From: Oncomelania hupensis
Taxonomy: Eukaryota; Mollusca; Gastropoda; Littorinimorpha; Pomatiopsidae
Assembly (NCBI GenBank): GCA_036898135.1
Contig: CM072511.1
Span: forward strand, 159,329,652-159,393,651
Direction: 5' to 3'
Length of the DNA stretch: 64,000 nt
The stretch's first letter is position 1. Each line of letters begins with the position of its first letter. Under the pieces are notes generated by a model. That model was not told where the DNA came from. It saw only the letters and a program-made list of their open reading frames with translations, and ran no database searches. Positions 11,201 to 20,446 of this stretch are shown piece after piece. A program made the translations under genes and the position numbers.

Positions 11201-12907
11201 GCTTGGCAGGGACCCTACCCGGTGCTGGAGAAGCTCTCCCGTACCACCTATCGCATCGAGGTAGGCGGAAAGCCCAGGACCCACCACATCAACTTGCTCA
11301 AGCGGTACCTGGAGCAACCCGCACCCGCCCCAGACACCCACTCGCTACTCACGGTCGCGCTGGCCGTCGAAGTGGATGGCACAGAGACCGGCGTCGCCGA
11401 ATTTCCGCTAAAAGGGAAGGAATCCTTCCGGGACGTCTCTCTGGACCCCTCACTCCCCGCCGGCCAGCAACGCCAACTACGCGCCATCGTAGCAGAATAC
11501 AGGGAAGTCCTCACCGACATTCCTGGGAGGACGGACCTAGAGGAAGTCCAACTAACCCTGACGGACCCCACTCCCGTCCGACAGAAACCATACCCCGTCC
11601 CACTTTCCCAGCAGCAAGTAGTAAGGACGGAAGTAGAGGCTCTGCTACAAGCCGGAGTCATCGCTCCCTCCCGTTCCCCCTACAGCGCAGGTATAGTGCT
11701 ATCACGGAAGCCCAGCGGAGAACATCGCCTCTGTATCGACTTCCGGCAGTTGAATCTCGTAACACAGTTCGTACCCGGACCCCTGTCCGATCCGACGGAC
11801 TTGTTTGCGAAGCTACAGTCCGCCAGATATTTCTCCAGAGTGGATCTGAGCAAGGGCTTTTACCAGATCCCCGTGCACCCTTCATCCCGCCAGTACCTGG
11901 CCTTCAGCACGATGGACGGCCACTATGAGTTTAACGTTCTGCCGTTTGGTCTACACAATGCCCCAAGTATTTTCAGCACGATGATGCGGAAGCTGTTGGA
12001 CCCCCTCCACTGTCCGTCCCTACACTCTTTTATGGACGACATACTCGTCGCCACGGAGACATGGGAGGAGCACCTGCGAGTGGTGCGCCAACTCTTACGC
12101 CGCCTCAAAGAAGCTGGCCTCACTGCCCGGCCGACCAAATGCCAGTTCGGATACCAGGAGCTGGAATTCCTTGGCCACACCATCAGCCATGGACAGCTCC
12201 GGCCTCTGGAAAAGACCGTCCAGCGCCTTCGAGACGCGCCCCGCCCCAAGACCAAGAAAGATGTCCAGTCCTTCCTGGGACTGAGTGGCTTCTATCAAAA
12301 GTTTGTACCCGGCTACAACGGGGTTGCCGCGCCACTATCCAGCCTAACCCGGAAGACAGCACCAGACCGAGTCCTCTGGACCCCGCAATGTGAAGCTGCC
12401 TTCCAGGAGCTCAAGGACAAACTGACGTCACAGCCAGTCCTGCGACTCCCCAACCACGGACAGCCCTTCGTCCTGCGCACGGACGCCAGCGACGTAGGCC
12501 TCGGAGCCGTTCTACTCCAACGGGACTCCTCGGACGCCCCGACGCTCTTCCCCGTCGCGTACGCCAGCCGGAAGCTAAAGCCGGCTGAACTGAACTACGC
12601 CACGTCGGAGAAGGAGTGTCTCGCCCTCGTCTGGGCAGTCCAGAAGTTCCAGTTGTATCTCTACGGCTCGCACTTTACGGTCCAAGTGGATCATCAGCCG
12701 CTCTCTTTCCTGGCGACATCTAAATCGCTCAACGCCCGGCTGATGAGGTGGGCTCTGCTGCTCCAAGCTTACTCTTTCCAGCTGGAGCACATCCCAGGAA
12801 AAGACAACCATGGCGCAGACTTCCTCAGCCGCCATCCCGCAACAGACTCCATCGAGTCGCCACTGAGGGCCGACGCCCCAGCCTTCATACCCGCCGCCGC
12901 CCACTAA
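8288..12907 (+). CDS. gag-pol: Gag-Pol polyprotein (Gag-PR-IN-RT-RH), 1539 aa
   Basis: One uninterrupted frame whose ATG sits in a good context (ccATGg). Residues 38-175 form a Glu/Arg/Ala-rich charged helix. About 205-372 is the capsid, whose C-terminal part resembles the SCAN domain. A CX2CX4HX4C zinc knuckle spans 429-442. The protease core is D497-T-G-L, with Leu where Ala or Ser is usual, followed by an ILG motif. Integrase has H669, H676, C706, C709 and the triad D739, D798, E834 (spacing D58D, D35E), then a GPY motif near 975. Reverse transcriptase (about 1095-1310) has LCIDFRQLN and FMDD at 1248-1251. RNase H has D1399, E1441 or E1443, and D1468. Gag and Pol are in one frame, so no frameshift is needed. 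Codons end mostly in C or G, unlike the AT-rich flanks. The protein copies and integrates the element. All catalytic residues I checked are present except the atypical protease Leu. Confidence 0.96.
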   Translation: MADRGELALKYKSIGESLGLAGTELKDYVLASVDADVAEEKLKREERAKERDAKRQEEERAAALKKEEEKERVAAEERAAARNIAEEEKAAARKIAEEERAAERRREEEKERVAQEERAAERRREEAKERIAEEERAAARRKEEDERVAALEEKRKDKELERRQALLQLERDRRDLGIASPVSEDFSLIAPSFAASAGLSAIPPPIPGMNFPLDPFVERDESIEVYLARFERVAGENSLDPQYWYRKLSHGLKGKAYEILAKTPTSEEGDYPALKRALLHGFELSGEHYRKNFRNSRREKGEKFTQFADRLATLLDKWIEQTDEPKTYDGLLELMLAEQLRGTMPAELRTFAAEQGAARLEDLIIVADRYLTAHPDDRQPRRDPPAPSSPDTRHQPRRPVPPANHRPHPPKGRPNPGAEPGKRSTELYCGYCQRRGHTREKCFRRISDQRRKQGTVLALRQVTPDGNPVTPVVTPTDRPAVTEQVTVNDRPAHCLYDTGLTFDAVVRRSLIREQDLTGETITLKLADASQPSTTLPIARIQVTSRYVTGTIQAAVMDQPLYDLILGCRYVFLGMPPQPVESMAAVQTRAQAKTAATPPPIPNQIPEQIRKAQEDDVTLRKCYGKLPAARTPPKSGDFFVEDGLLFRQKDDHSQLVVPATLRPQVLELGHSMPLSGHMGIGATTLRISAQYHWPGMTEDVKRYVKSCRQCQRYSPRHHTVPVTISPTVVVGTPFQRVAVDIVGPLPRTKKRNQYLLTLVDACSMWCEAVPLPKIDAARVADALVTIFTRVGFPDNILTDNGSQFTGKLMQEVFQLLRIRHIRTPPYHPASNGQVERLNGTLISIIRKIADEQPEAWDTYVPSALFAYRETPHTSTGYTPSTLLFGRPLSGPLAALRRSWTDAKLDEAPVDATKYVTKLQETLKATWKAASANLKKARERQARYHNRRARDRELQVGDQVLLLLPSGTNKLDIAWQGPYPVLEKLSRTTYRIEVGGKPRTHHINLLKRYLEQPAPAPDTHSLLTVALAVEVDGTETGVAEFPLKGKESFRDVSLDPSLPAGQQRQLRAIVAEYREVLTDIPGRTDLEEVQLTLTDPTPVRQKPYPVPLSQQQVVRTEVEALLQAGVIAPSRSPYSAGIVLSRKPSGEHRLCIDFRQLNLVTQFVPGPLSDPTDLFAKLQSARYFSRVDLSKGFYQIPVHPSSRQYLAFSTMDGHYEFNVLPFGLHNAPSIFSTMMRKLLDPLHCPSLHSFMDDILVATETWEEHLRVVRQLLRRLKEAGLTARPTKCQFGYQELEFLGHTISHGQLRPLEKTVQRLRDAPRPKTKKDVQSFLGLSGFYQKFVPGYNGVAAPLSSLTRKTAPDRVLWTPQCEAAFQELKDKLTSQPVLRLPNHGQPFVLRTDASDVGLGAVLLQRDSSDAPTLFPVAYASRKLKPAELNYATSEKECLALVWAVQKFQLYLYGSHFTVQVDHQPLSFLATSKSLNARLMRWALLLQAYSFQLEHIPGKDNHGADFLSRHPATDSIESPLRADAPAFIPAAAH

Positions 12908-13085
12908 CCGTAGCCGAGACCCGGCAGCTCCGCGGACCCCAGCCTTGGGCATCCGCCATCTACTACCCGGAACCCTGCATCGCCCCACATCACCCGGATC
13001 ATCTCCAACCATCGTCTCACCCGGCAGCCGACCTCAGAGCTGATTGGCCGCGTCTCAGTCGAGGCTTACGACCTCGCCTTTTTCC

Positions 13086-13098
13086 TTGGGGGGGCCTC
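13086..13098 (+). promoter_or_regulatory. Candidate polypurine tract
   Basis: A run of seven G (13088-13094) followed by CCTC lies directly before the 3' LTR. The purine run is short and not adjacent to the LTR, so plus-strand priming here is inferred from position only. Confidence 0.4.
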
Positions 13099-13385
13099 TG
13101 TGACGAGGCGTACAATCGAACCTCTGAGCTAGGCTGCCAACAGTCATCACCCACACAGCCAGCGACTATCCCCACACAACCAGTCATCCCTAGCAGGCTC
13201 GCTGGCCCACGCGCTTAAGCCCCGCCCCTCGGGGAGCCCCTGTTAAAGCCTGATACAAAGTTAGCCTCGGGGTCAGTCGAAAATCATCAAGCCTTGAAGC
13301 CACAACTAACCTGTCCGAAGACACGTCTCCATCACCGGGCGACCTCTGAGCTACGGCAGTACTCGTGTGCTTCCACCCGTCTTAA
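13099..13385 (+). repeat. 3' LTR, left part (interrupted)
   Basis: Matches 6288-6574 of the 5' LTR with one visible substitution. It ends with the TTAA used as target by the Kolobok-like transposon. Confidence 0.97.
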
Positions 13386-13933
13386 GGCCAGACACGACCC
13401 CTAAAAATGTGATTTTTTTCTTTTTTCTCGATTTTCAGATTTTTGCTCATTTTTAGTCTTTATGGTCTTATTTATCATATTCTAAAGGGATTAAACATAA
13501 AAATAAGTTTTAGTAACTTTATTTTATCAATAAAGAGAGGTACCATCGCTAGATCGATGGGTGTTTTGATCGAAAAACTCCCCAAAAGACAAAGTTTGCA
13601 ACCTAGCAACAGCATGACGAACTTCGCGCTTCCCGCCATGCAATATACCGAATGAAAGAGCATCCTTCTCTCTACAAGACTAAAGCTCTTTCACGCTCTT
13701 TCAAAGCGACTGATTCATTCAACAAGCGTTGTTTTGAAGCATAAAATGAGGTCATCTATACCATATATGGAGGTCATTAGTATTCCAACCAATCCAAGCC
13801 CAGGATTCGCCCCATGTGACTGGTTGCTGGCTGACAAACAATGGCGGCCTTTGAATGAAAAGTACTTTTACTTCACACGCTGGAAAATTGATTTTGGGCT
13901 ATTTTCATCGTTTCTCAAAGAGTTGGAATCATC

Positions 13934-14483
13934 ATGCCTCTCTCAGGAAGCAAAAAACGTAAGAAGCACTTGGAAGTAGCTAGCAAGTTAGCTGTTTCTG
14001 CACGGAGGAGGAAAATTAGTGTCGGAACAAGCGCAACACGGCCAAGTGCATCTCGGAGGAAAATTGAACTGTTTGCCAGGTCGCCACACCGGCGTGCTGA
14101 TCGCAATGGGGAAAATGACATCCGTGGACAGATGTATAGTATTGTACATATTCTTCAACTCAACAGATTAATTGAAGAGGTTTTGTGTCCCAACTGTGAG
14201 TGTAGTGAACTTTCTGTAAATATTGTGCAAGGTGAAAATTATGGCTTTTCGTCCAAGCTGAAACTGACATGCAAGTCAGTTGACTGTGACTATACATCTT
14301 CTGTCATGTCATCCCCACGTGTCAATGAGACAGGCTGTGCTCCATTTGACATCAACACAAGATTGGTGATGTTTAGTCATGAAGTTGGTGGAAGTTTGGC
14401 AGTTCTCAACAAGCTGGGTGCAGTGATAGGGGTCCCCCCAATGACACTTCGGACATATCAAAGCCATGATAAGAGAGTTACAG
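13934..14483 (+). CDS. Kolobok-like transposase, exon 1 (aa 1-183)
   Basis: Begins at ATG 13934 with a basic Lys/Arg-rich N terminus that could be a nuclear localisation signal. A Cys-rich region follows (CPNCECS, later CKSVDCDY) that may bind zinc and DNA. The exon ends at CAG|GTGAGT (14483/14484) in phase 1. The open frame runs a little into the intron before stopping, so the splice is inferred from the donor, the matching acceptor at 15107/15108 and continuity of phase. Confidence 0.85.
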
Positions 14484-15107
14484 GTGAGTTATATTATAAT
14501 TGTTATAAGCATATGACCTATAAATATTTATATCAAATTGTTGTGTAACCAATAAGTTGACACAAATTCAGTGCCATGTTTAGCTTCATATGCCTATGCC
14601 AGGGGGCCTATTTATTAGTATTACAGATCCTGCAGCACCTTTTACATTAGGTGTAGGCCTATCTGTATTATTTATTGTGTGTGTGTGTGTGCGTGCATGT
14701 GTGTGTGTGTGTGTAGATATGGGTGTGTGTGTGTGTGAGTGCGTGAAGCGTGTATGTATGTGGGTCTCTGTGTATGCGTGTAGTAAAGAAGCAAGCAAAG
14801 AGTATGAGAGTATAATTATAGAAAATGTTTATCATTCATTACCCTTTCTCTGATGTATGTGTTTATTGTTTAGATTTGTTTAGTATTTACATTGTTCTTA
14901 TTCTTGTATTCCAGTAACTTTAAGTCCATTGTCATTCTTTATTATTGTAATCATACTTTTGAATGTGTGTGTGTTGTGTATGTATGTTTGCATACTTGTA
15001 TACGCCTATATAGACGTTTATAAATGTTCATAATAATTTGAAAAAATTACAGGTACAGTACATTTCATTATGATTAACTATAATATGAAAAATGTATTTG
15101 GTTTCAG

Positions 15108-16384
15108 CTGCTGAAAGTGAGTCTGGTGAAGATCAACTGGAGCGCTCTGTAGCCACAGTTCGCTCTGCTTATGCCGACATTGACCCGGACCTGCGTGCAA
15201 CATACGACAGAGGTGAGGATCCTGTAATTGATATCGCTGTGTCCTATGATGGCACTTGGATGAAGAGGGGCTTCACTTCTCTGTATGGTGTTGGGATTGC
15301 CATTGATGTTTTGACTGGGATTGTTGTGGACTATGAAGTTCTCTCAAAGTATTGTCATAGCTGCAAACTGCAAGAGGCAAAAAATCTACCTGCAGACGAG
15401 CTAACACTTTGGAAAAGACAGCACCAAACAGATTGCTGCATAAATCACACAGGTTCCAGCAAATCAATTGAGCAAGCTGCAGCAACGGCCATTTGGAACC
15501 GGTCTATTGACAAAAAGAAGCTGCGGTACACAGAGATGCTTAGTGACGGTGATTCATCAGCCCATGTTGCAGTATGCCATGAAGCCCCCTATGGTTCAGA
15601 CACCCCAGTGGCAAAGCTTGAGTGCCTAAATCATGTTAGCAAGAGAATGGGCACAGCACTGCGCAAGCTGACTAAGGACAGTAAACTGGGTGGTCGTGGT
15701 GTTGGTCGGCTGACAGCCAAGAAGTGCGATGATCTTCAGAAATACTACTATGGAGCGATCATCACAAACTTGCCTGATGTCAGCAAAATGAAGAATGCTG
15801 TTTGGGCAACTCTGTGGCACTCCATGTCTACTGACCAACAACCTCGCCATCACCAATGCCCAAAGGGAGCTGACAGCTGGTGTTTCTTCCAAGCTGCAAA
15901 TGCAAGAGGGGAGGTGGAGCCCAGCCATCGGGATCACATGGCGTCAACGTATTTGGCCACCGATGTTGCCCATCACATGATACCAATTTATAGACGCATG
16001 GCAGATGAGAACTTGCTGAAAAAAATGATCCATGGGGGCACCCAAAACACCAATGAGTGCCTCAACTCTATGATCTGGAACAGATGCCCAAAGACATCCT
16101 TTATGGGATTGCGTCGCGTGAAAGCATCGGTCGCGCGAGCTGTTAGCATCTTCAATGAGGGAGCTACAGAGATGATGCATGTGATGTCCAGACTGCAGAT
16201 AGATGTAGCAAATACCACTGTTGACCTTCTAACAAGAAAGGACAGCAATAGAATGGAGAAAGGAGATGCAGCTACATCACAAGTTGCCTGCAATCAACGA
16301 AAGGAACGCTCTGCACATAAGAGACAATCCGTCCGCAACGAAGAAGCGATAGAGGGAACTGTATACCAGGCAGGGGGATTCTAA
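15108..16384 (+). CDS. Kolobok-like transposase, exon 2 (aa 184-608, catalytic)
   Basis: The acceptor TTTCAG precedes 15108 and restores the frame (split Ala codon), giving 608 aa in total. The catalytic core has an SYDGTW motif with D231, LSDGDS with D330 and D332, and a TQNTNECLN motif with E500, consistent with a DDE nuclease. Conserved-looking Cys pairs (KYCHSCK) lie between. This region belongs to the 'Mutator-like transposase' family type seen in animal Kolobok elements. It would excise and insert the element at TTAA. No stop or frameshift is visible, so it may be functional. Confidence 0.88.
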
Positions 16385-17859
16385 GTAATGAATGTATTTT
16401 GGAAGTCACTGTAGATATTGTAAATATTGGTAAAAAAAAAAGAAAAAAGAAAGAAGTGTTATTTGCCAACTAAGAGTAAGAATCAAGGTGCTATCATCAA
16501 AGACACTCATACTTTTTTCTTTGGTCTCACTGATAGTCTTTAGTGTGTAAATAATTACTGTGATTGTGGACAAATATAAACTGTAAAAGTGATGTTAATG
16601 TGACTTCATAACACAATAATACCTGGATTTGGACTTGGGATGCAATTTTTCCTCACATCTGCACTTGCAAGACTCATACATGTCAAGCTCTTGGAGCTTC
16701 TGACCATAATTTTTGGCACGAGAGACCATAATTTTCTATCGAAAACCATAAGAAATGCGTAAAACAGTAAACACGCACATACAAATAAAAAAAACAAACA
16801 AAACAATAATAATAATTTTAGCAAACACATGCAAATTCACCTGCATTTTTTTAAATAACACTGTACCATACAAACAAGCAACTTAATAAGATTTTTAAAA
16901 AAAATCCTTTCATAACTGTGCTTTATTCACTGCAGAAAATAAAAAAACACCCCTCTCCCTCCCCCGCCCCCCCCCCCTCCCAAAAAAATAAAAATGAATA
17001 CGCGCTTTTTTCGCTGGTGGTTTCGCCATTTTCAATAAGCTGAATGAACGGAAACCTTTCATCCAAGACGGAAACAGTGTATAGAAATGCTATGGCCCGT
17101 ACTTCCTCCGAGATCATGATCGCGAGCGAGTGTGACTCAGAATTGTTCTCTAGGCTGTATTTCGGATTAAAATAAAATAACAATTTGGGATTAAACAAAA
17201 AAGGGTCGGGAAAAAGAAAAAATACGTAAAATTTTCATCTTACGCCGTAAGGTGAAAAACAAAATTGAAAATGCGTAAGAATTACGGAAAAAACGTAAGA
17301 CTTGACATGTATGAAGACTGTGAGTAAACATATTTTTATATTTTCTCAAAATTTGTTTCTAACGTCCGCATGCTACAGTCTAGCCTTGATAACTAACTAA
17401 CCATTAAACCTACAGCCTTGAAACTTTGCATGTTATTTTCTTACATATCTATTAACATTTCTATGGTGTGAATTTTGATTATGTTGAATAGTTAAATGTA
17501 TGTACGTATTTTGTTTTGAAAAATGACACGTCAAAACGGTAGCAAAACAGGAAATAAAATGTAAAAAAGTTTCTATTGTATATATAGTCAAACCCCACCA
17601 TAGAAATGAAGCCATAAATAATACAATTTCAAGTCATTAATTACAATTAAAATCAGATAAAAACTTTTTTAGTTATTAAGCTTTGAAATTTGGTGTTTGG
17701 CGGCCATTTTGTTTTGTTGCCATGGTTACCAAGAAACTTATTTGTAAGAAATGACACTTTTTGAGTACTAATAACCATAGCCTATCATAATATTACAAAA
17801 ATCATGTCATAAACATTCATGTTAAAAAATGCATTTTAAGGTGTAGTGTCTGGCCTTAA

Positions 17860-19194
17860 GTCAAGGTAGGAGAGGAAAACTTACTCTTTGTCATGTAGCA
17901 AACCCATCACCCGTCGTTCGCCCAATGTGTTCATACGTCCTGTCGATATGTATGTTCATGTTTATAGTTTTGCCGTGACGTGTTGCTGTGACTTGTATTT
18001 ATTCCTTGCACATATTTTCTACCTTGTATATGACTCATGACATGTTTGAATTTATACTTGTATGCTCCATGTTAGCCCCCTGTGTAAATATCCCATGCCA
18101 TGCTGTCCCTCCACATAGATTAAAGTCCCCTAGTACAGCCCTTGCCTACAACCCCTTTGCCCTGTACCTATCCCATTTGCTTTCCTCCATGCTCCCAATG
18201 TATAAATATTCGCCCCTGTTGCCACTACCCCATCTTAAGGCGCTGGAGTTATTGTATATTAGCGGCTGCCCATAAACTCCACTTTGGCCCTGTAAACCTA
18301 GTTGCATTGTCGGGCTGTTGGAATGCACCGGTCAACTCTTGACTGGCCAACCAATTTGAAATCTGAGATGGGCAATTGCGCCACCGGCCCTGAATCCAGA
18401 ACATACCTATCCCCCGCTGATACAGAGTCTGTATTGCGTTACAGACGGCTCCTGTACCGGGCGAATTACCCCGGCCCTGTATCATCTCCAGTCGCTGACC
18501 CGCTGCAGGCCCCTGACAACCCAGGGAGTCAACGAGAAGCGTTACTCAGAACTTCGCCATTTCCTAGACAGCTAGCAACGAAAGCTGAGATCTAGACCTG
18601 TACCTCCCACAAGACAAGCACTCGTGGTCATTGCATCACCGCGTGACCGACTGACCTGCATCACTGCCCACGCGACGCCAAGCCTGGTAAACAGACCACC
18701 CAGAGTATCTTGGATCAACCGCTGCTCTCCAAATACCCAGCTAAGTCATTGACCTACGAGAATCACCACTCGCCAGATTATCAGAGAGACTCTGAAACCA
18801 TACAGATACACTCCTGCCCTGTGATGATATCAGTCCACAGTAGCACTAGTACCCCAGATATCGACCACCCAGAATATCTCCGAGCTACTCCCTACTGATA
18901 GACGCTACCCCCGTGACTCACTTTAGAATTATTCGACCTAGACTACCCACTTTGAATTAATAAAACTAAATCGTTATAAATTGCACTTATCCCGTCTGGC
19001 CTTTGTATTTGAATTTCTCATCTAGTGTAGTCTACCATCTTTCTCGTCTATCCCCTGACGGTCTCTCATTCATTTAGTCTCTCCTAGCCTTAATCTCTTG
19101 AATGTCATCGCATCATTAGCCTAACAAAGGAGGTAATACAGCGCTAGAGATTAAGAGCTTACCCTCCATTCCCCCAACCCCTTTATTTGTGACA
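17860..19194 (+). repeat. 3' LTR, right part
   Basis: Matches 6575-7909, with two visible substitutions. Together with 13099-13385 it restores exactly 1622 bp. It is followed by ATACT at 19195-19199. Confidence 0.97.
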
Positions 19195-19639
19195 ATACTA
19201 ACACGTACATTGTAGAAAATTTTACATCATTCCAGAATGACGTAATCGATAACCAATCACAACAAGGATCGTCCCAGGAAACAGGCACTGTGTTACGTCA
19301 TGGAATTTTCTACCAAGTTTTAGACTTGACCACTTGCAATGGGATAGATTTCGAACCTTCTGTCAGAATACAGGATACAGAATCCTTTATTGTCCCCAGA
19401 AACAAGGAAATTCTTCGTGTCGGTAGCAACACCATAGATATCACACCAGCTCAATTCCTATGTGAGCAGCACTGTTTAGTGCCTCCACATTTTGCTTGCT
19501 GCGGGCTATTACTTCCAGTGAAAGGAAGCGTCGGCGAAGCTATTTATAGCTAGCCTGGCTGACCTAACCTCAACATCTAAAAAGCTTTGGTTGAGTGAAT
19601 AATTAATGCTTTTATGGTACGTTTCGTGCGCAAAACAAA

Positions 19640-19752
19640 AGCGTCAGACTCTGTTCCCAAAAGGCTGCCAGTGGGCGTCTCGGGTGGATTGGGTTAGATC
19701 CTGTATTGGTCATTGCCTTGAGCCGCCCTTGAGATGGAGTGGTAAAAAAAAA
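19640..19752 (+). repeat. SINE family C, 3' fragment
   Basis: 'ccaaaaggctgccagtgggc', 'gggttagatcctgta' and 'cttgagccgccc' match the 3' part of the SINE at 5533-5958. It ends in poly-A. Confidence 0.75.
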
Positions 19753-19794
19753 AAATCCATTTGATGTCATGATACCCTTATAGGTCTACGTCAT

Positions 19795-20224
19795 GCAATA
19801 AATGACGTCAGCGTTTGTAGTGTAAACCTTGATTACAGTTTCATCAAATGATGTGCTGGATCAGTGAATTTTACAAAACGGTGTAAGTCACGGACACTTG
19901 TGACAGTATAGTCAGTGATGTCATAAAGCAATGACGTTATATATTATCTCTTGAAATAATAATTACGACTGTTCCGTTATGACGTCGTCATCATGATTCT
20001 CAATGACGTCATCATCTGAGCTTGTCATCAGGGCACGAAGTGGTGCGTTGTTGGGTTAGAATGGATCAAAATAATGGATGCATCATCTTAACGCTTATTG
20101 AGGTTATAATGACTCTCGCTCCAACCTGAAGTCATATGTACTGTGATGTAGACCGGATGTGATGCGATGGAAGAGATCATCTTGTTCTTAGCGATGTTAC
20201 CGCGGTTACTTTGACGTCATCACA
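19795..20224 (+). promoter_or_regulatory. Putative promoter region with clustered CRE sites
   Basis: Three perfect TGACGTCA palindromes (19803-19810, 20004-20011, 20212-20219) and several near matches lie in the 430 bp before the TMEM221-like start codon, the last only 5 bp before it. TGACGTCA is the classical CREB/ATF site. Its use here is inferred; the motif also occurs elsewhere in the window, including in repeat family H. Confidence 0.35.
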
Positions 20225-20446
20225 ATGATGACGCAAGAGATGAGTCGCTCGCTGGACAGCAGCCGTACCAACAGCCGTGAGATCCTGGAGGTGGTGATGC
20301 ACAAGAAGAGTGACGACGACGACCGCCACCACCACCACGCCCACCACCAGCAGCGACAACCAGCATCCCAGCATCCTCAGCACCCGCTGCAGCAGCTACA
20401 TCAACATCGCAGTGCTGACAGCTCCAGTCGTCTCTCCGCTGTGCTG
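20225..20446 (+). CDS. TMEM221-like gene, exon 1 (aa 1-74)
   Basis: Starts with two successive ATGs (20225, 20228) and encodes a Ser-rich then His/Gln-rich hydrophilic N terminus. It ends CTG|GTGAGT in phase 0. The low-complexity sequence gives little homology, so this is the least certain coding exon; its phase fits exon 2. Confidence 0.6.

Larger units (their letters stand above)
13386..17855 (+). mobile_element. Kolobok-like DNA transposon (4470 bp), autonomous-looking
   Basis: Inserted in the 3' LTR with TTAA at 13382-13385 and 17856-17859. Terminal inverted repeats begin GGCCAGACAC on both sides and continue imperfectly for about 30 bp (C-rich, then TAAAAATG-like). The 5' LTR shows the empty site, a single TTAA at 6571-6574. 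TTAA duplication plus the encoded transposase type fit the Kolobok superfamily; piggyBac also uses TTAA, but its transposase is different. After the gene, 16385-17855 is AT-rich and non-coding. Confidence 0.9.
6288..19194 (+). mobile_element. Gmr1-like Ty3/gypsy LTR retrotransposon with nested Kolobok
   Basis: An intact-looking element flanked by ATACT. Its LTRs start TGTGACGAGG and end TTTGTGACA; each is 1622 bp once the nested transposon is removed. Without that insertion (13386-17859) the element is 8433 bp. I found only three substitutions between the LTRs: A/G near 6456 versus 13269, C/T near 6959 versus 18244, and A/G near 7389 versus 18673. This indicates a recent insertion. The internal region has a primer-binding-site candidate, one gag-pol ORF and a G-run before the 3' LTR. 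No envelope gene is present. Integrase lies before reverse transcriptase, the arrangement described for Gmr1-like elements. Confidence 0.95.

Noticed and set aside
12908..13098. Possible envelope gene after RNase H
   Set aside because: Only 191 bp separate the stop from the 3' LTR; no room for env.
13382..17859. piggyBac element, because of the TTAA target
   Set aside because: The transposase has SYDGTW and TQNTNE motifs of the Kolobok/Mutator-like type and no piggyBac-like sequence was seen.
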